From positions 1-19,199 of the forward strand of contig JAWXTR010000058.1 in NCBI GenBank assembly GCA_044433365.1: a stretch of DNA of 19,199 bases, given 5' to 3'. This DNA is from CAMQVM01 sp044433365 (GTDB lineage: Bacteria > Bacteroidota > Bacteroidia > Bacteroidales > Rikenellaceae). Below, one piece after another: positions 14,819 to 19,199 of this stretch. Positions within the stretch are counted from its first letter, which is position 1, and every line of letters begins with the position of its first letter. The notes beneath the pieces are model-generated. The model saw nothing but the letters and a program-made list of their open reading frames with translations, ran no database searches and had not been told where the DNA came from. Position numbers and translations under genes: made by a program.

Positions 14819-16456
14819 ATGTCAAAAGAGATAAAATTTAATACAGATGCTCGTGAAGAGCTTAAAAAAGGTGTCGATATTCTTGCAGATGCTGTAAAGG
14901 TAACTTTAGGACCTAAAGGTCGAAATGTTGTAATCGAGAAGAAATTTGGTGGTCCACATATTACAAAAGATGGCGTAACAGTGGCAAAAGAGATTGAACT
15001 TGAAGATACTTTTGCAAATGTTGGTGCTCAAATGGTAAAAGAGGTGGCTTCAAAAACTGCCGACGATGCAGGTGATGGTACAACTACTGCTACAGTTCTA
15101 GCGCAAGCAATTATTGGCGTGGGTATCAAAAATGTTACTGCTGGTGCAAATCCTATGGATTTAAAACGTGGTATTGACAAGGCTGTTGCTGCTGTTGTTG
15201 GTTCGCTTCGTGAGCAGAGCCAAGAGGTTGGCGACGATATCGAAAAAGTGGAGCAGGTAGCTACAGTTTCGGCTAACAACGACTCTACAATCGGTAAACT
15301 TATCGCTGAGGCTATGGGTAAAGTAAAAAAAGAGGGTGTTATCACTGTTGAAGAGGCTAAAGGTACTGAAACTCACGTTGCTGTGGTTGAGGGTATGCAG
15401 TTCGACAGAGGTTATCTTTCTCCATATTTCATTACTGATACCGAAAAAATGGAGGCTGTGCTTGAACAACCTTATATCCTTATCACTGATAAGAAAATTT
15501 CGACTATGAAAGAGCTTCTTCCTGTTCTTGAACCAGTTGCTCAATCGGGTCGTGCACTTCTTATCATCTCTGAAGATATTGATGGCGAGGCTCTTACAAC
15601 TCTTGTTGTAAATCGACTACGTGGCACACTAAAAATCGCTGCTGTTAAAGCCCCAGGCTTTGGCGATCGTCGTAAAGAGATGCTTCAAGATATTGCAATC
15701 CTTACAGGTGGTACAGTTATCAGCGAAGAGACTGGCTTGCAACTTGCAACTGCCACTATCGAGATGTTGGGTAGTGCCGAAAAAGTGGTTCTTAACAAAG
15801 AAAATACAACTATCGTCGACGGTGCTGGCGAAGCGGCTGCTATCGAAGCTCGTGTAAAACAAATCCGTGAGATGATTGAAAATACAACCTCTGACTACGA
15901 CCGTGAAAAGCTACAAGAGCGTCTTGCTAAGCTAGCTGGCGGTGTGGCAGTGCTTTATGTTGGTGCTACAACTGAGGTTGAAATGAAAGAGAAAAAAGAT
16001 AGAGTCGATGATGCTTTAGCTGCTACTCGTGCAGCTGTCGAAGAGGGTATCGTTGCAGGTGGTGGCGTGGCATATATTCGTGCTGCTGCTGCTCTTGAAG
16101 AGCTTAAAGGCGATAACGACGACGAAACTACTGGTATCGCAATCGTAAAACGTGCTATCGAAGAGCCACTTCGTCAGATTGTGGCAAATGCTGGGGGCGA
16201 AGGCTCTGTTGTGGTTCAAAAAGTACGTGAGGGAGGCAAAGATTTCGGTTATAACGCTCGCACTGATAAATACGAAGATTTATTGGCTGCTGGTATTATC
16301 GACCCTACAAAAGTGGCTCGTGTAGCACTTGAAAATGCTGCTTCCGTTGCCTCTATGTTCCTTACAACTGAGTGTGTACTAGTCGATAAAAAAGAGGATA
16401 TGCCTTCGGCTCCTGCTATGCCTGGTGGTATGGGGGGCATGGGCGGCATGATGTAG
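14819..16456 (+). CDS. groEL: Chaperonin GroEL (Cpn60)
   Basis: A 545-residue 60-kDa chaperonin, full length. The start (KEIKFNTDAREELKKGVDILADAVKVTLGPKGRN) and the ATP-site motif DAGDGTTTATVLAQ near residue 84-97, with the conserved catalytic aspartates, are intact. VGATTEVEMKEKKDRVDDAL and the flexible Gly-Gly-Met tail (GGMGGMGGMM) close the protein. Forms the tetradecameric folding machine with GroES. Its third positions are richer in G and C than those of neighbouring genes, as expected for a highly expressed gene. An intrinsic terminator follows at 16494-16530. Confidence 0.98.
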   Translation: MSKEIKFNTDAREELKKGVDILADAVKVTLGPKGRNVVIEKKFGGPHITKDGVTVAKEIELEDTFANVGAQMVKEVASKTADDAGDGTTTATVLAQAIIGVGIKNVTAGANPMDLKRGIDKAVAAVVGSLREQSQEVGDDIEKVEQVATVSANNDSTIGKLIAEAMGKVKKEGVITVEEAKGTETHVAVVEGMQFDRGYLSPYFITDTEKMEAVLEQPYILITDKKISTMKELLPVLEPVAQSGRALLIISEDIDGEALTTLVVNRLRGTLKIAAVKAPGFGDRRKEMLQDIAILTGGTVISEETGLQLATATIEMLGSAEKVVLNKENTTIVDGAGEAAAIEARVKQIREMIENTTSDYDREKLQERLAKLAGGVAVLYVGATTEVEMKEKKDRVDDALAATRAAVEEGIVAGGGVAYIRAAAALEELKGDNDDETTGIAIVKRAIEEPLRQIVANAGGEGSVVVQKVREGGKDFGYNARTDKYEDLLAAGIIDPTKVARVALENAASVASMFLTTECVLVDKKEDMPSAPAMPGGMGGMGGMM

Positions 16457-16493
16457 TCTGGGTTTTAGTAGTATTATTTTCATATTTTTTGTT

Positions 16494-16530
16494 AGGTGGA
16501 ATTTCTTTCGGGATTTTTCACCTATTTTTT
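16494..16530 (+). terminator. Intrinsic terminator of groESL
   Basis: AGGTGGAA (16494-16501) pairs with TTTTCACCT (to 16523), including one G-U pair, and is followed by ATTTTTTG. It starts 38 bp after the groEL stop codon. Confidence 0.7.
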
Positions 16531-16558
16531 GTTTAAGTTTTTTGTTTTGATTTGCATA

Positions 16559-16720
16559 AGTAGTGTAAAACAATTATTGCCATATTCTTAATAGCACTCT
16601 TGGAGCGATATTTTTCACTATTAAATCTCAATATAGAACCACTATATTGAGATTCAATAGCAAAAAATCTCATCTCCAATAGCACTTTTAAAAATACACC
16701 AATAATTATTTTACCCTACT
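16559..16720. mobile_element. Palindromic MITE copy B
   Basis: A 162-bp element in the same orientation as copy A, flanked by TA (16557-16558 and 16721-16722). Its centre is a perfect stem, ATCTCAATATAG-AACCA-CTATATTGAGAT, and the two halves match almost to the ends (AGTAGTGTAAAA against CTTTTACC-type TTTTACCCTACT). It inserted just past the groEL terminator, into intergenic DNA, and its right side touches a heptamer array. Confidence 0.92.
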
Positions 16721-16721
16721 T

Positions 16722-16746
16722 AATTATGAATTACGCATTATGAATT
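16722..16746. repeat. Heptamer array AATTATG/AATTACG/CATTATG
   Basis: AATTATG, AATTACG, CATTATG, AATTG: a 7-bp period starting at the right-hand TA of MITE copy B. Its reverse complement matches the array at 7482-7513. Confidence 0.65.
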
Positions 16747-16768
16747 GTATTATTTTCTTTGCTCGGAC

Positions 16769-16792
16769 TTTCTTTTTTTTATAAAAAAGAAA
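16769..16792. repeat. TTTCTTTTTT / AAAAAAGAAA hairpin
   Basis: A perfect 10-bp inverted repeat with a TTAT loop in the groEL-DUF4954 convergent spacer. Low complexity; it may help end transcription but has no clear polarity. Confidence 0.55.
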
Positions 16793-16811
16793 CAAAAAAA
16801 TCTTTCGCTGA

Positions 16812-16962
16812 CTGCTTTTTTAACGCTAAAGTTTTGTGAAAATTACTAAAAATTGATAACTCACATGAAAGTAGTTTGTTGCTACGCTCTTAGCGTAGGA
16901 GGAGTTCAAACAATCAATTTTCTTAACGCAATTTTCACAAAACTTCTTAACACTAAAAGCAG
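16812..16962. repeat. Concentric inverted-repeat element, about 150 bp
   Basis: Four nested arm pairs share nearly one centre (about 16885-16890): CTGCTTTT 16812-16819/16955-16962; GTTTTGTGAAAATT 16831-16844/16930-16943; AAATTGAT 16850-16857/16913-16920; and CTACGCT-CTT-AGCGTAG 16882-16898. It would fold as a single long hairpin with internal loops. It could be a second family of palindromic mobile element, or a structured RNA. It has no protein-coding potential and lies in the convergent gap between groEL and the DUF4954 gene. Confidence 0.75.
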
Positions 16963-17029
16963 AGGCGAAGAGCTGCTATTAAAGGTTTGTGTTGATTTTA
17001 TAGGCAACCTTATTTACAATGCTCGGTAG

Positions 17030-17049
17030 AGACGTTGGGTCCAACGTCT
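17030..17049. repeat. Single AGACGTTG-GGTC-CAACGTCT palindrome
   Basis: A fourth, perfect instance of the palindrome found in the 37-bp repeats at 7534-7644, again preceded by GTAG and followed directly by a heptamer array. Confidence 0.85.
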
Positions 17050-17050
17050 G

Positions 17051-17082
17051 AATTACGAATTACGAATTATGAATTATGAATT
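17051..17082. repeat. Heptamer array AATTACG/AATTATG
   Basis: AATTACG twice, AATTATG twice, then AATT: a clean 7-bp period about 35 bp beyond the stop of the leftward DUF4954 gene. Confidence 0.75.
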
Positions 17083-17115
17083 GATTTAATTTTCTCATAA
17101 AAGGAAAGATAAAAA

Positions 17116-19014
17116 CTAACCTCGAACAGCCAAAAAATCAGCTTTTTGCTCACTTTGACTATCTATTCCATAACCGATACGTGCTGTTGCACTAAACTCT
17201 TTTTTTGCATCAGCTTCGATTGCCTTTTCAAATTTTACACAACACTGCTGATATTTTGTTATAAATTCCAAAATATCTTGACTTGTAATATCCTCGATTC
17301 TCTTTTCTAGTCGTTTTTGGAGAAGTGATACCACAAAACACCACTCATACTGCTCATAATGGTCTAAAATATCCCTAAAACGAGAGTTTATCCCCTCTAA
17401 TGAGTTAACAAATCCAGATGCAATATCATCACAAATATCATCGACTTTACATTTTGGAGCAATTTGCCCTGCTATATCGACCCATTTTCCCAACTCTTCA
17501 GTCGAATTTGGAGTTAATCTTTCAACAATCTGCTTTGTATCGTGCAGATCTACACCTTCGAGTCGTTTTTGCAGCTTTTCACCCAAATATTTTAATATGC
17601 CATCTCCATAAATTTCGATAGCTCTGTGGGTTGATTTTTTAGAAATTAATGCACCATTACATCTCGACTCATCATCTGTAAAACAATTATATTCAATCAT
17701 TTTTTGGAATAAATGCTCACTGTCGACCATTTTCTTCACAATATAGGGATTTAAAAGCTCAAAATTTATTAAATCCAATCTATTTTTATTCGCTCTCTTA
17801 TCACGTTCTTGCCACTTTTCTGAATCTCTGCGTGTACCTATGGTTTTTAGATTAACAGCAGGTATAATCTCTGTTTCACCTCTTTTATTCTCGATAATAT
17901 AAGAAAATGGAAAATCTGAAAGGTCGCTATTTGAGTAGTGTCGACCCATAACAAGCGAAAACGCCCCAACACGCATAGGGAAAAGCATATAAGCACCACT
18001 TGCAGTTTTTACGCCACGCTCTAAGATACCTTGATGGATAGCACCAAGCTTATACATGTGGTTGCTCTGATTAAGTCCGCTTCCAGCATTCATAAAAGAG
18101 TAGAGTGCAGCGATTAAAAGTGTAGATTTGTGGTGAGTTACGGTGTAAGGTCCAGCAAAAGCAGAACACGCCTCACCGTGCATAGCCACGGAGTTGGCAA
18201 AAAACAGCGAATTTTCTGCCGAAAACTGCTTTCCTATCTCTACAGCCTCACCAACAAAACATTTATCGACAATTGCACCATCTTTTACTGTCGCTCCCTG
18301 CGCTAAAATAAAGTGATCGGCAATTACCCCCTCTCCAACATAGGTTGGAGCAATTTTAGAACTATTGATTGAGCCATTACAAAGCCTTAAAACTCCACTA
18401 ACAGTGGCAAATTCGCCAATATTTACATCCTCTATCGTTTTGCAATCTATAATTTTCGCACCACGACTAATTTGAGCACCACGTGCAGCAATATTTTGGC
18501 TATATCTATCGACCATATCGTAAAGTGCCGATATAAGTGGTTGATTATGACGATAAAGAGCAAAAATATAGGCAATTTGAGCAGAAAGTTCATTAAAAAT
18601 AGCAACTTCACGCCCTCCACCCTCGTTAATTGTTGTAACTTGGGTGTTGTTGCCAAATGTGCTACCACTATTTGCATCGATTGAACCTACTGAGTCAATT
18701 ACTACTCCTTCAGCGATTGTGTAGTTTGAAATTTGGCGAGAGACATGATTTATGTAGACATTATCGCCAATTGTAGAGTTGAAAATATGTACATTACGTA
18801 TGCTACACGGCACAGATATAGAGTCGGATAAATCGATTCTACCAGATATATATCCAAGCCTAACACGACCCGAAAAAAGCACATTTTTATAGCGATAAGC
18901 ATCAAAAAAGCCTTTTGCGCTATCTCTTTTTACCTGAATAAGCCTCCAATCTTTTGAGTGACAACCTCTACCTTGTAGTGTTGCCACTTCGTCTATCGTA
19001 AGTTTTCTGTACAT
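17116..19014 (-). CDS. DUF4954 family protein, beta-helix type
   Basis: A 632-residue protein that I recognise as the DUF4954 family, found mainly in Bacteroidota and spirochaetes at about this length. The start (YRKLTIDEVATLQGRGCHSKDW) and the run SIRNVHIFNSTIGDNVYINHV...ISNYTIAEGVVI...STFGNN...INEGGGREV...LSAQIAYIFALYRH (about 70-170) are typical. The short imperfect hexapeptide repeats (about 65-130 and 180-280) suggest a left-handed beta-helix like that of acyl- and nucleotidyl-transferases; the C-terminal half is helical. No signal peptide or membrane segment, so cytoplasmic. Function is not known; a sugar-nucleotide role is sometimes suggested by the fold only. It converges on groEL and has a MITE about 70 bp upstream. 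Confidence 0.85.
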   Translation of the reverse strand: MYRKLTIDEVATLQGRGCHSKDWRLIQVKRDSAKGFFDAYRYKNVLFSGRVRLGYISGRIDLSDSISVPCSIRNVHIFNSTIGDNVYINHVSRQISNYTIAEGVVIDSVGSIDANSGSTFGNNTQVTTINEGGGREVAIFNELSAQIAYIFALYRHNQPLISALYDMVDRYSQNIAARGAQISRGAKIIDCKTIEDVNIGEFATVSGVLRLCNGSINSSKIAPTYVGEGVIADHFILAQGATVKDGAIVDKCFVGEAVEIGKQFSAENSLFFANSVAMHGEACSAFAGPYTVTHHKSTLLIAALYSFMNAGSGLNQSNHMYKLGAIHQGILERGVKTASGAYMLFPMRVGAFSLVMGRHYSNSDLSDFPFSYIIENKRGETEIIPAVNLKTIGTRRDSEKWQERDKRANKNRLDLINFELLNPYIVKKMVDSEHLFQKMIEYNCFTDDESRCNGALISKKSTHRAIEIYGDGILKYLGEKLQKRLEGVDLHDTKQIVERLTPNSTEELGKWVDIAGQIAPKCKVDDICDDIASGFVNSLEGINSRFRDILDHYEQYEWCFVVSLLQKRLEKRIEDITSQDILEFITKYQQCCVKFEKAIEADAKKEFSATARIGYGIDSQSEQKADFLAVRG

Positions 19015-19085
19015 AGTGCAAATTTAAGAAAAAATGTATAAAATTGGTGCAAATTATGCAAATTAGTAACAAAATAGGTATATTA

Positions 19086-19199
19086 AGTAGTGTAAAACAA
19101 TTATTGCCATATTCTTAATAGCACTCTTGGAGCGATATTTTTCACTATTAAATCTCAATATAGAACCACTATATTTTCGATTCAATAGCAAAAAATCTC
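19086..19199. mobile_element. Palindromic MITE copy C, cut by the window end
   Basis: The first 114 bp match copies A and B, preceded by TA (19084-19085). The centre reads like copy A (CTATATTTTCGATTCAATAG). It lies upstream of the DUF4954 start and may separate that gene from distal regulatory sequence. The right end is outside the window. Confidence 0.9.

Noticed and set aside
15028..15544. Minus-strand ORFs inside groEL (105 and 127 codons)
   Set aside because: Shadow frames of a highly biased gene; no independent support.

Overview
The window reads as chromosomal DNA of an AT-rich member of the Bacteroidota, most likely Bacteroidales. Supporting signs: a DUF4954-type protein, an iorA/iorB/aminotransferase/paaK/ACT operon of the kind known from Bacteroides relatives, a secreted GH2 beta-galactosidase, promoters matching the Bacteroidota -33 TTG / -7 TAnnTTTG pattern, and gene starts preceded by A-rich leaders rather than Shine-Dalgarno sequences. 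Species cannot be named from the sequence.

Layout. 1-338: gene-free, a run of six hairpins. 339-5920 (minus strand): an aryl/2-oxo-acid operon read right to left, iorA - iorB - aminotransferase - paaK - ACT-domain protein. The aminotransferase would make aryl-pyruvates from aromatic amino acids, IorAB would oxidatively decarboxylate them to aryl-acyl-CoA (or run in reverse), PaaK would interconvert aryl-acetate and its CoA ester, and the ACT protein is a likely amino-acid sensor. 6192-7421 (plus): an MFS exporter of the fosmidomycin-resistance type, divergent from iorA. 7422-7760: repeat-rich spacer with three 37-bp tandem repeats and palindromes. 7761-10793 (minus): a large lipoprotein gene (FG-GAP propeller plus enzyme-like domains), broken by a 163-bp MITE. 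11102-14341 (plus): secreted GH2 beta-galactosidase, divergent from the lipoprotein. 14496-16456 (plus): groES-groEL. 16457-17115: repeat-rich spacer with a terminator, a second MITE, a concentric palindrome and heptamer repeats. 17116-19014 (minus): DUF4954 protein. 19086-19199: a third MITE copy, cut by the window end.

The most informative observation is the MITE. Three copies (two complete, 163 and 162 bp) are near-complete palindromes flanked by TA. The copy at 10517-10679 separates a lipoprotein signal peptide (start 10793) from the body of its gene. Removing the element plus one TA on paper restores one open frame of about 955 codons, so the obvious ORF start at 10589 lies inside the MITE and is an artefact or a secondary start. 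No transposase is present in the window.

The intergenic DNA is otherwise unusually structured. It holds several long inverted repeats, palindromes of the AGACGTTG-N4-CAACGTCT type, and tandem repeats with a constant 7-bp period but different monomers. Two of the heptamer arrays begin exactly at TAG stop codons, on opposite strands.
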